From NCBI RefSeq assembly GCF_023518235.1, contig NZ_CP090423.1:2356001-2420000 (forward strand): a stretch of DNA of 64,000 nt, written 5' to 3'. How positions within the stretch are numbered: position 1 is the stretch's first letter; every line of letters starts with the position of its first letter. Below the pieces are notes generated by a model. The model searched no databases. It saw only the letters and a program-made list of their open reading frames with translations, and had not been told where the DNA came from. Positions 54,722 through 62,443 of the stretch are shown one piece after another. Source of the stretch: Stenotrophomonas maltophilia (GTDB lineage: Bacteria; Pseudomonadota; Gammaproteobacteria; Xanthomonadales; Xanthomonadaceae). The position numbers were made by a program, and so were the translations under genes.

Positions 54722-54739
54722 TAGTCACAAACATGTCAT
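54722..54739 (+). promoter_or_regulatory. Candidate Pho box upstream of phoB
   Basis: TAGTCAC-AAAC-ATGTCAT has the 7-4-7 layout of the Pho box (CTGTCAT-AWAW-CTGTCAT), with six of seven matches in the second half and four or five in the first. A weaker third unit CCGTAGT follows after another 4 bp. It lies 53 bp before the GTG start, so autoregulation of phoB is likely. Confidence 0.55.
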
Positions 54740-54791
54740 CAAACCGTAGTCTACTGGCACCACTCCAGTAACCGAGCCCTACGGTGTCCTC

Positions 54792-55481
54792 GTGCAGAAA
54801 CGCATCCTGATCGTCGACGACGAGCCCGCGATCCGTGAAATGGTCGCCTTCGCCCTCCGCAAGGGCGATTACGAACCGGTCCACGCCGGCGATGCCCGTG
54901 AGGCCCAGACTGCGATCGCCGACCGCGTCCCCGACCTGATCCTGCTGGACTGGATGCTGCCCGGCACCAGCGGCCTGGACCTGGCCCGTCGCTGGCGCAA
55001 GGAAACACTGACCCGCGAAGTGCCGATCATCATGCTGACCGCCCGCGGCGAAGAGAACGACCGCGTCGGTGGCCTGGAAGCCGGTGTCGACGACTACGTG
55101 GTCAAGCCGTTCTCGGCACGCGAACTGCTGGCCCGCATCCGCGCGGTCATGCGTCGTGCCCGCGAGGACGATGAGGACGGCAGCGTGGCGGTCGGCCCGA
55201 TCCGCATCGACGGCGCCGCCCATCGCGTGTTCGCCAACGACCAGCCGGTGCCGATCGGCCCGACCGAGTACCGCCTGCTGCACTTCTTCATGACCCACCC
55301 CGAGCGCGTCTATACCCGCGCCCAGCTGCTGGACCATGTGTGGGGCGGCAGCGTGTATGTGGAAGAACGCACCATCGATGTGCACATCCGCCGCCTGCGC
55401 AAGACGCTGGAACCGTTCAACGCCGAAAACATGGTGCAGACCGTGCGCGGCGCCGGTTACCGCTTTTCCACGGCCACCTGA
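54792..55481 (+). CDS. phoB: Phosphate regulon response regulator PhoB
   Basis: 229 residues from a GTG start. The receiver domain has DD at residues 9-10, phospho-acceptor Asp53 (LLDWMLPG) and Lys105 (VVKPFSARE). The C-terminal OmpR-type winged helix includes TEYRLLHFFMTHPERVYTR and RTIDVHIRRLRKTL. It activates phosphate-starvation genes. It is followed by phoR after 106 bp and preceded by a Pho-box-like site. Confidence 0.95.
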   Translation: MQKRILIVDDEPAIREMVAFALRKGDYEPVHAGDAREAQTAIADRVPDLILLDWMLPGTSGLDLARRWRKETLTREVPIIMLTARGEENDRVGGLEAGVDDYVVKPFSARELLARIRAVMRRAREDDEDGSVAVGPIRIDGAAHRVFANDQPVPIGPTEYRLLHFFMTHPERVYTRAQLLDHVWGGSVYVEERTIDVHIRRLRKTLEPFNAENMVQTVRGAGYRFSTAT

Positions 55482-55587
55482 GTCTCGTCGTGCCGGCGCC
55501 GCGCACCCGCGGGTGCCGGTGCCGGCAACTCTGCTATAACCCTCGGTTCACCCCAGTGAACCGCCGCACCTCAACGACGAGATCGCA

Positions 55588-56919
55588 ATGCCCCGCCACA
55601 TCCGCTCTGCCTGGTTGAAGACCCTGGCCACCGTTGCCGCGGTACTGCTGTTCGCCGGACTGGTGGGATGGTTCACGGGCCACCTGTGGTTGTGCATCGC
55701 GCTGGGCGCACTGGCCACGCTGGCCTGGCATTACTGGCGCCTGCGCAGCGTGCTGCGCCGGCTGACCGCGCGCCAGCGCTGGGACACCGCCGAAGAAGGC
55801 ACCGGTGTCTGGAACGAGCTGGACCGCCTGCTGTACCGCAACCAGGTGGAAATGCGCGTGCGCAAGCGCCGCCTGCTGGACATGCTGCGCAGCTACCGCG
55901 CCGCTGCCGCCGCGCTGCCCGATGCGGTGGTGGTGCTGGACCGCAACAGCCAGCGCGTGCAGTGGTTCAACGAAGCGGCCACCGCTCTGCTCGGCCTGCA
56001 CCATCCGGGCGACCTCGGCGAGGCGCTGGTCGAACGCCTGCAGCCGATGCCGCTGGCGCATTGGCTGGCCGGCGGCCGCAATGCCGAGCCGATCCTGGAC
56101 GTGCCCTCGCCGGTCGATCCGGCGATCCGCCTGAACCTGCGCCTGATTCCCTATTCCTCCGATTACTGGCTGCTGATCGCCCGCGATGTCAGCAAGCTGC
56201 TGCGCCTGGAGCAGGTGCGCCGCGACTTCGTGGCCAACGTTTCACATGAGCTGCGCACGCCGCTCACCGTGGTGCACGGCTACCTGGACATGATGGACCC
56301 GGAGGATTTCCCGGGCACAGGTCCGATGCTGGAAGAAATGCGCAAGCAGAGCCAACGCATGGCCCAGCTGGTGGAAGACCTGCTGACCCTGTCGCGGCTG
56401 GAATCGCAGGAACACAGCGAGGAGGAGACCGTGGCCATGCAGCCGATGCTGGCCACGCTGCGCCGCGAGGCCGAAGCGCACAGCCAGGGCCGCCACCAGA
56501 TCAGCATCGACGATCTTGCCGGCGTCGACCTGCAGGGCTCGACCAAGGAACTGCACAGCGCCTTCTCCAACCTGGTCACCAACGCGGTGCGCTACACCCC
56601 GGCCGGCGGCCGCATTGCGGTCGAATTCCGCCGCGAAGGCGACGGCGCGGTGCTGGCGGTGCGCGACTCCGGCTATGGCATTCCGGCGAACCACCTGCCG
56701 CGCCTGACCGAACGCTTCTACCGTGTTTCCAGCAGCCGTTCGCGCGAGAGCGGCGGTACCGGCCTGGGCCTGTCGATCGTCAAGCACATCCTCGGCCTGC
56801 ACCATGCGCGGCTGGAGATCGAAAGCGAAGTCGGCAAGGGCTCGGTGTTCTCCTGCCATTTCGATGCCGACCACGTGCGCCCACGTGAGTCCGCCCCCCT
56901 GACCACCATCGAAGAATGA
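55588..56919 (+). CDS. phoR: Phosphate regulon sensor histidine kinase PhoR
   Basis: 443 residues. It has two N-terminal membrane helices with almost no periplasmic part (about residues 10-48), typical of PhoR, then a PAS domain, HisKA with the phosphorylated His near residue 220 (VSHELRTPLT), and an ATPase domain with N box (NLVTNAVRYTP), G1 DSGYGIP and G2 GGTGLGLSIV. It phosphorylates PhoB when phosphate is low, in concert with the Pst transporter. The stop is 4 bp before ppk1, so they share a transcript. Confidence 0.95.
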   Translation: MPRHIRSAWLKTLATVAAVLLFAGLVGWFTGHLWLCIALGALATLAWHYWRLRSVLRRLTARQRWDTAEEGTGVWNELDRLLYRNQVEMRVRKRRLLDMLRSYRAAAAALPDAVVVLDRNSQRVQWFNEAATALLGLHHPGDLGEALVERLQPMPLAHWLAGGRNAEPILDVPSPVDPAIRLNLRLIPYSSDYWLLIARDVSKLLRLEQVRRDFVANVSHELRTPLTVVHGYLDMMDPEDFPGTGPMLEEMRKQSQRMAQLVEDLLTLSRLESQEHSEEETVAMQPMLATLRREAEAHSQGRHQISIDDLAGVDLQGSTKELHSAFSNLVTNAVRYTPAGGRIAVEFRREGDGAVLAVRDSGYGIPANHLPRLTERFYRVSSSRSRESGGTGLGLSIVKHILGLHHARLEIESEVGKGSVFSCHFDADHVRPRESAPLTTIEE

Positions 56920-56923
56920 CGCC

Positions 56924-59011
56924 ATGAGCAGCCTCGGATCCCTCCCCCTCCCCGTGAGCCCGGACAACGATCCGTTGCGCGACCCGGCGCTGTACATCAA
57001 CCGCGAGCTGTCACAGCTGGATTTCAACTTCCGCGTGCTGGCCCAGGCGATGGACCCGCAGGTGCCGCTGCTGGAGCGCCTGCGCTTCATGTGCATCTCC
57101 TGCACCAACCTGGATGAATTCTTCGAGATCCGTGCCGCCGCCGTCCGCCATGCGCAGGAATTCGGCCTGCCGCCGGCGCCGGACGGGATGAGCCCGCAGG
57201 CCATCCTCAATGCCATCCACGAACGCGCCGCCGAACTGGTGGACCAGCAGTACCGCTGCTGGAACGAGACGCTGCGCCCGGCGCTGATGGACGCCGGCAT
57301 CGGCGTGCTCGGCCGCCATTCCTGGAGCGATCGCCAGAAGCGCTGGCTGCGCGCCTACTTCCGCAACGAGATCATGCCGGTGCTGTCGCCGCTGGGCCTG
57401 GACCCGGCGCATCCGTTCCCGAAGATCCTCAACAAGTCGCTGAACATCGTGGTGGTGCTGAAGGGCACCGACGCGTTCGGCCGTGCCGGCCACCTGGCCA
57501 TCGTGCGCGCGCCGCGCTCGCTGCCGCGCATCATCCAGCTGCCGGAGAAGCTGGGTGGCTCGCAGAACTTCGTATTCCTGTCCTCGGTGCTGTCCACCTT
57601 CGTCGACGAGCTGTTCCCGGGCATGGAAGTCCAGGGCGCCTACCAGTTCCGCGTCACCCGCAACTCCGAACTGGTGGTGGACGAGGAAGAAGTGGAGAAC
57701 CTGGCGCTGGCGCTGCGCGATGAACTGGTCGATCGCGGCTACCGGCCAGCGGTGCGGCTGGAGATCGCGCACGACATGCCGCGCGAGATCGTGCGCACCC
57801 TGCTGCAGAATTTCGGCCTGACCGAGAACGCGGTGTACCGCATCGACGGCCCGGTCAACCTCAACCGCATCATCCAGCTGTACGACCTGATCGCGCAGCC
57901 GGACCTGAAGTATCCGCCGATGACCCCGCGCACCCTGCGCGACAGCGACGGCATCTTCGAGATCGCCGCGCGCCAGGACCTGCTGCTGCACCACCCGTTC
58001 GATGCCTTCACCGCAGTGCTGGAGCTGATCCGGCAGGCGGCGATCGATCCGAACGTGCTGGCGATCAAGCAGACCCTGTACCGCACCGGCAAGGATTCGC
58101 TCATTGTCGATGCGCTGATCCAGGCCGCGCGCAACGGCAAGGACGTGACCGTGGTGGTCGAACTGCGCGCGCGCTTCGACGAGGAAGCCAACCTCGGCCT
58201 GGCCGATCGCCTGCAGGAGGCCGGCGTGCAGGTGGTGTACGGCGTGGTCGGCTACAAGACCCACGCCAAGATGCTGCTGATCGTGCGCCGCGAGGGCCGC
58301 AAGCTGCGCCGCTACGTGCACCTGGGCACCGGCAACTACCACAGCGGTACCGCGCGCGCGTACACCGACATCAGCCTGATCACCGCCGACGCGGACATCG
58401 GCAATGACGTGCACCTGCTGTTCCAGCAGCTGTCCGGCCTGGCCTCGAAGATGAAGCTCAAGCGCCTGCTGCAGTCGCCCTTTACCCTGCACTCCGGCAT
58501 CCTTGGCCGCATCGAGCGCGAAACCCGCATCGCCGCCGCCGGGCGCCCGGCGCGCATCATCGCCAAGATGAACGCCCTGAACGAACCGCAGGTGGTGCGT
58601 GCGCTGTACGCCGCCTCGCAGGCCGGCGTGCAGATCGACCTGATCATCCGCGGCGCCTGCACCCTGCGCCCGGGCGTGCCGGGCGTGTCGGACAACATCC
58701 GCGTGCGTTCGATCGTCGGCCGCTTCCTCGAGCACAGCCGCGTCTACTGGTTCGGCAATGACGGCGCGCCGGAGATGTACTGCGCCAGCGCCGACTGGCT
58801 GGAACGCAACCTGCTGCGCCGGGTGGAAACCTGCTTCCCGATCCTGGACCCGGAACTGGCCAAGCGGGTGTACCGCGAGGTACTGCAGAACTACCTGGAC
58901 GACAACCTCAACGCGTGGGAGCTCGATGCCAACGGCATGTACCACAAGCGCGCCCCGGCCCATGACGAGGCGCCGCACTCGGCCCAGATGGCGTTGATGC
59001 AGGGGCTGTGA
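56924..59011 (+). CDS. ppk1: Polyphosphate kinase 1
   Basis: 695 residues. It makes inorganic polyphosphate from ATP. The N-terminal domain starts INRELSQLDFNFRVL, the phospholipase-D-like core holds the autophosphorylated His near residue 447 (YKTHAKMLL) and a second His near 605 (EHSRVYWFG), and GTGNYHSGTARAYTD is a further signature. It lies immediately after phoR, placing polyphosphate synthesis under phosphate control. In many relatives ppx is next; here an IS3 element lies between. Confidence 0.96.
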   Translation: MSSLGSLPLPVSPDNDPLRDPALYINRELSQLDFNFRVLAQAMDPQVPLLERLRFMCISCTNLDEFFEIRAAAVRHAQEFGLPPAPDGMSPQAILNAIHERAAELVDQQYRCWNETLRPALMDAGIGVLGRHSWSDRQKRWLRAYFRNEIMPVLSPLGLDPAHPFPKILNKSLNIVVVLKGTDAFGRAGHLAIVRAPRSLPRIIQLPEKLGGSQNFVFLSSVLSTFVDELFPGMEVQGAYQFRVTRNSELVVDEEEVENLALALRDELVDRGYRPAVRLEIAHDMPREIVRTLLQNFGLTENAVYRIDGPVNLNRIIQLYDLIAQPDLKYPPMTPRTLRDSDGIFEIAARQDLLLHHPFDAFTAVLELIRQAAIDPNVLAIKQTLYRTGKDSLIVDALIQAARNGKDVTVVVELRARFDEEANLGLADRLQEAGVQVVYGVVGYKTHAKMLLIVRREGRKLRRYVHLGTGNYHSGTARAYTDISLITADADIGNDVHLLFQQLSGLASKMKLKRLLQSPFTLHSGILGRIERETRIAAAGRPARIIAKMNALNEPQVVRALYAASQAGVQIDLIIRGACTLRPGVPGVSDNIRVRSIVGRFLEHSRVYWFGNDGAPEMYCASADWLERNLLRRVETCFPILDPELAKRVYREVLQNYLDDNLNAWELDANGMYHKRAPAHDEAPHSAQMALMQGL

Positions 59012-59015
59012 CCCG

Positions 59016-59101
59016 GTGTGTCGACCAAGGTCGACACCTGCCAGGAGCGGTAGGCACCGATTTTGATCGGGATTGGATCGGTGCCGACCAACGGTCGGCA
59101 C
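59016..59101. repeat. REP-like palindromes after ppk1
   Basis: Two palindromes of the form GTGTCGACC-AA-GGTCGACAC (59018-59037) and GTGCCGACC-AAC-GGTCGGCAC (59081-59101), separated by a third imperfect inverted segment (GGCACCGAT..ATCGGTGCC). They differ from the GTAG/CTAC type. They may stop or stabilise the ppk1 transcript. Confidence 0.65.
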
Positions 59102-59259
59102 CCACCATCAGATCGCAGAGAACTGTCTAAGGCGGGGTGGGTCCGGTGACAGGGGTGTGAGCCGCATGGCTGCGGCGACCCAGCCCCCATGGACGGGTTG
59201 TGGTGGTCTAATCAACTTGGACACTCGATAGGATCAATTTCGAGCATCGAGGTAGACCC

Positions 59260-59553
59260 ATGGCAAAACAGATCACTCAGGGCATGAGGGATGAGGCGGT
59301 TCGCCTTGTCGTTGTGGAGGGGCAGACAGTCAGGGACGTCTGCCAGCTGATGGATGTCGGCCCGACGGCGCTGAGGCGCTGGATCGAGCAATGGCGGCGA
59401 AAGCATGACCCTCAGGCCGAGGCACCGCCGGTGGATGCCCAGGTCAGAATCGCCGAGCTGGAGGCCCAGAATCGCAGGCTCAAGGAGGAGCGCGACCTGC
59501 TAAAAAAATCCATCGCCTTCTTCATTCGGGACAGCGATCACCGGAACAGGTGA
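59260..59553 (+). CDS. IS3-family transposase OrfA
   Basis: 97 residues. It has a helix-turn-helix of the Tnp_1 type (TQGMRDEAVRLVVVEGQTVRDVCQLMDV, then GPTALRRWIEQWRR) and a leucine zipper-like C-terminus (RIAELEAQNRRLKEERDLL). A7 at 59502-59508 inside LKK codons is the frameshift site leading to OrfAB. It binds the inverted repeats and is a regulator of transposition when made alone. Confidence 0.93.
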   Translation: MAKQITQGMRDEAVRLVVVEGQTVRDVCQLMDVGPTALRRWIEQWRRKHDPQAEAPPVDAQVRIAELEAQNRRLKEERDLLKKSIAFFIRDSDHRNR

Positions 59554-60383
59554 TCCAGGAATTGGGGAAGGTCGCTCCGATCCGGTTGGTGTGTCAGTTG
59601 ATGGACTATCCCCGTAGCAGCTACTACGCCTGGCTGCACCGGGAGCCCCGGATTGACCGGGCGCTGCTGGCCCAGGTTGATCTGGTTCGTCGCATTCATC
59701 AGTCCCATCGGGGGAGCTGTGGCTCTCGCAAGATGGCCAGGGAGCTGACCAACTGCGGCCTACCCATGGGGCGCTACCGCGCCCGGACGCTGATGCGCCG
59801 AGCCGGTGTCAGGGCGCGACAGCACCGGCGGCACAAGTACCACAGCCTTGGGCCGCAGGCACTGACGGCGCCCAACGTGTTGGAACGCCAATTCAACCCG
59901 GCGGCCCCCAACCAGGTCTGGGCAGGGGATATCACCTACATCCCGACCCAGCAAGGCTGGCTCTATCTGGCCATCGTGGTGGATCTGTTTGCCCGCCGGA
60001 TCGTGGGCTGGGCTCACTCTCACGAAGGGGATGCCTGGCTGGCCGTCAGAGCCCTGCGCGGGGCGCTGAAACAGCGTCGTCCCAACGGGCGACTACTTTT
60101 CCACTCGGATCAAGGTCGGCAGTACACCAGCCATGCCATGGCCGAAATCCTGCGTGACAACGGCATCACCCAGAGCATGAGCCGGAAGGGCAACTGCTGG
60201 GACAACGCGGTGGTGGAACGGGTTTTCGCCACCCTCAAAGGGGAATGGCTTTACTCCAAATACCCCACTCGACAGGAGGCGGCAGCAGACATCGAGCAGT
60301 TCGTGGACTGGTACAACCACCGTCGGCTACACAGTGCCAACGGCCTTGTGCCACCTGCGCTTTGTGAAGAGCAGGTGGCCTGA
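59550..60383 (+). CDS. IS3-family transposase OrfB (DDE integrase catalytic domain)
   Basis: 277 residues from a GTG; normally made as an OrfAB fusion by -1 frameshifting at the A7 run. The DDE triad is seen as WAGDITYIP (D), HSDQGRQY (D) and DNAVVERVFATLK (E), the family spacing, with the N-terminal HTH_21 region (HRGSCGSRKMARELT). Nothing looks broken, so the element may be active. Confidence 0.93.
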   Translation: MIQELGKVAPIRLVCQLMDYPRSSYYAWLHREPRIDRALLAQVDLVRRIHQSHRGSCGSRKMARELTNCGLPMGRYRARTLMRRAGVRARQHRRHKYHSLGPQALTAPNVLERQFNPAAPNQVWAGDITYIPTQQGWLYLAIVVDLFARRIVGWAHSHEGDAWLAVRALRGALKQRRPNGRLLFHSDQGRQYTSHAMAEILRDNGITQSMSRKGNCWDNAVVERVFATLKGEWLYSKYPTRQEAAADIEQFVDWYNHRRLHSANGLVPPALCEEQVA

Positions 60384-60599
60384 ACTCCCTTTGGGAGTGT
60401 CCAAAAATACTGGACCACCACAGGTTCACGGCGTCCCCTGCCATCGCCCCCCCCCGCCATCCCACGGATAGCCCGCTGTTGCTGTTGCCGTTGCTCTGGC
60501 CTCTGCGGGTGCAGGGCGCAGCCCTGCCGCACTCCCCTCTTCCAAAATGTGAAGGCCACGCGGTGACGAGCACACCGCCCCTTCGGCTAACATTCGTCC

Positions 60600-62126
60600 A
60601 TGCCGCATACCACCACGACTCCGCCCGCATTGCAGGATGGCGACCTGCTGGCCGCCATCGACCTTGGCTCCAACAGTTTCCACATGGTCATCGCGCGCTA
60701 CACGCTCGGCCAGCTGCGGGTGATCGACCGCCTGCGCGAAACGGTGCGCATGGCCGACGGCCTGGACGGCAAGGGCGGCCTCTCCGCTGCGGCCCGGCAG
60801 CGTGCGCTGGAGTGCCTGGCGCGCTTCGGCCAGCGCATCCGCAATGTACCGCCGCACCGGGTCCGCGCGCTGGCCACCAACACCGTGCGCCAGCTGCGCT
60901 CGCCGCAATCGTTCCTGGTCCCGGCCGAGACCGCGCTGGGGCACGCCATCGAAGTGGTCAGCGGCCGCGAAGAAGCGCGCCTGATCTACCTCGGCGTAGC
61001 GCATGCGCAGCCGCCCAAGCCGGGCCAGCGCCGGCTGGTGATCGACATCGGCGGCGGCTCGACCGAATTCATCATCGGCATGGGCATGCAGACCCTGGAA
61101 CGAGAGAGCCTGCAGGCCGGCTGCATCGCCAGCACGCGTCGCTTCTTCCCGGGCGGCAAGCTCAGCCGCAAGCGCTGGAAGGACGCGCTGGCCGAGATCG
61201 GCCGCGAGTTCCAGCCCTTCGCCAGCAAATACCGCGCGCTGGGCTGGCAGGAGGCGCTGGGGTCGTCGGGCACGCACAAGGCGATCAGCGAGATCTGCGC
61301 GACGATGAAGCTGAGCAAGGGCGCGATCACCGCTGAAGCGCTGCCGCAGCTGCGCGACGAACTGCTGAAAGCCAAGAAGATCGACGACATCCAGTTGCCA
61401 GGCCTGTCCAGCGATCGTCGCCCGATCATCGCCGGCGGCATCCTGGTGCTGGAAGCCGCTTTCCAGGCGCTGGGCCTGCAGAAGCTGCTGGTCAGCAAGG
61501 CGGCGATGCGCGAAGGCATCCTCTATGACATCGTCGGCCGTGCCGGCGACAACGATCTGCGCGAGGAGTCGGTGGCTGCGCTCAGCCAGCGCTATGGCAT
61601 CGACGCCGTACAGGCCGACCGCGTGCAAGACACCGCGCTGTCGCTGCTGGAGCAGGTGCAGGAGCGCTGGGCCCTGGATGCCGACGACGCACGCATGCTC
61701 GGCTGGGCCGCGCGCCTGCACGAGCTGGGCCTGATGATCGCGCACAGCGGCTACCACGTGCATGGCAGCTACGTGCTGGAGCACTCGGACATTGCTGGCT
61801 TCTCGCGGCAGGAGCAGCAGATGCTGGCCGCGCTGGTGCGCAGCCATCGCCGCAGCGTGCCCAAGACCGCGTTCGATGCCCTGCCCGAGCGCCTGCTGCT
61901 GACCGCACGCCGGCTGGCGGCCCTGCTGCGGCTGGCGGTGCTGCTCAACCGCGCGCATGAAGACGACCCGCTGCCGGCGCTGGAACTGACCGCCGACGAC
62001 AACCGGCTGTCGCTGATCGTGCCGCAGGCGTTCATCGATGCCCGCCCGCTGCTGCGCGCCGACCTGATCGGCGAGAACGATGGCCTGGCCGGGCTGGGCA
62101 TCCAGTTCCGCCCCTTCGTTGCCTGA
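60600..62126 (+). CDS. ppx: Exopolyphosphatase
   Basis: 508 residues. Ppx removes terminal phosphates from polyphosphate. The actin-like ATPase fold shows AIDLGSNSFHMVIARY near residue 19, ATNTVRQL near 93, SGREEARLIYLGV and the phosphate loop IDIGGGSTEF near 143; the C-terminal HD-like helical domain ends the protein. It is separated from ppk1 by the IS3 copy and must rely on a promoter in the 174 bp before it or on read-through. TAACAT lies 9 bp before the ATG and might be a -10 of a near-leaderless transcript. Confidence 0.94.
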   Translation: MPHTTTTPPALQDGDLLAAIDLGSNSFHMVIARYTLGQLRVIDRLRETVRMADGLDGKGGLSAAARQRALECLARFGQRIRNVPPHRVRALATNTVRQLRSPQSFLVPAETALGHAIEVVSGREEARLIYLGVAHAQPPKPGQRRLVIDIGGGSTEFIIGMGMQTLERESLQAGCIASTRRFFPGGKLSRKRWKDALAEIGREFQPFASKYRALGWQEALGSSGTHKAISEICATMKLSKGAITAEALPQLRDELLKAKKIDDIQLPGLSSDRRPIIAGGILVLEAAFQALGLQKLLVSKAAMREGILYDIVGRAGDNDLREESVAALSQRYGIDAVQADRVQDTALSLLEQVQERWALDADDARMLGWAARLHELGLMIAHSGYHVHGSYVLEHSDIAGFSRQEQQMLAALVRSHRRSVPKTAFDALPERLLLTARRLAALLRLAVLLNRAHEDDPLPALELTADDNRLSLIVPQAFIDARPLLRADLIGENDGLAGLGIQFRPFVA

Positions 62127-62443
62127 ATAGGCGTCCCCATCCGGGTCACGGGGCGACAGGGTGACGCGCTTCGCGCTCCCACTTTGCGCAGTCTGGCGGT
62201 TTTTTGTGCTGCCACGCAGCACGGCGAGGCCGCGGCCGTTTCCGTGAACCCCACGTAACCGCCTGCTTTTGTTCACGTTTCGTGAAAAGGCCGGGCGCGT
62301 CACGACATAAATGGATACGAACTCTTTACAGAGCATTAACCAACGAGACTACTATCGGGTTACCGGCTCGGTCATTGGCCATGCCGGCTTCCTTCGACGC
62401 CCGCTTTGGCGTCCTTTGCACGACCTGAGAGAGAGAGCTCGCC
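62127..62443. other. Intergenic region between ppx and the TonB-dependent receptor gene
   Basis: No gene seen. It contains a perfect TTCACG-TTT-CGTGAA palindrome at 62272-62286 and, downstream, a promoter-like pair TTTACA (62325-62330) and TACTAT (62350-62355) with a longer-than-ideal 19-bp spacer. The receptor is therefore probably separately transcribed and regulated. Confidence 0.5.

Larger units (their letters stand above)
59199..60422 (+). mobile_element. IS3-family insertion sequence
   Basis: 1224 bp, bounded by TG...CA 28-bp imperfect inverted repeats (59199-59226 and 60395-60422; 22 of 28 matches, including TGTGGTGGTC and TGGACACTC) and flanked by a 3-bp target duplication GGT (59196-59198 and 60423-60425). 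It carries orfA and orfB with an A7 slippery run for -1 frameshifting. It is intact by inspection and inserted between ppk1 and ppx. Confidence 0.93.

Noticed and set aside
57011..59101. 696-residue minus-strand frame opposite ppk1
   Set aside because: Antisense shadow of a fully conserved polyphosphate kinase.
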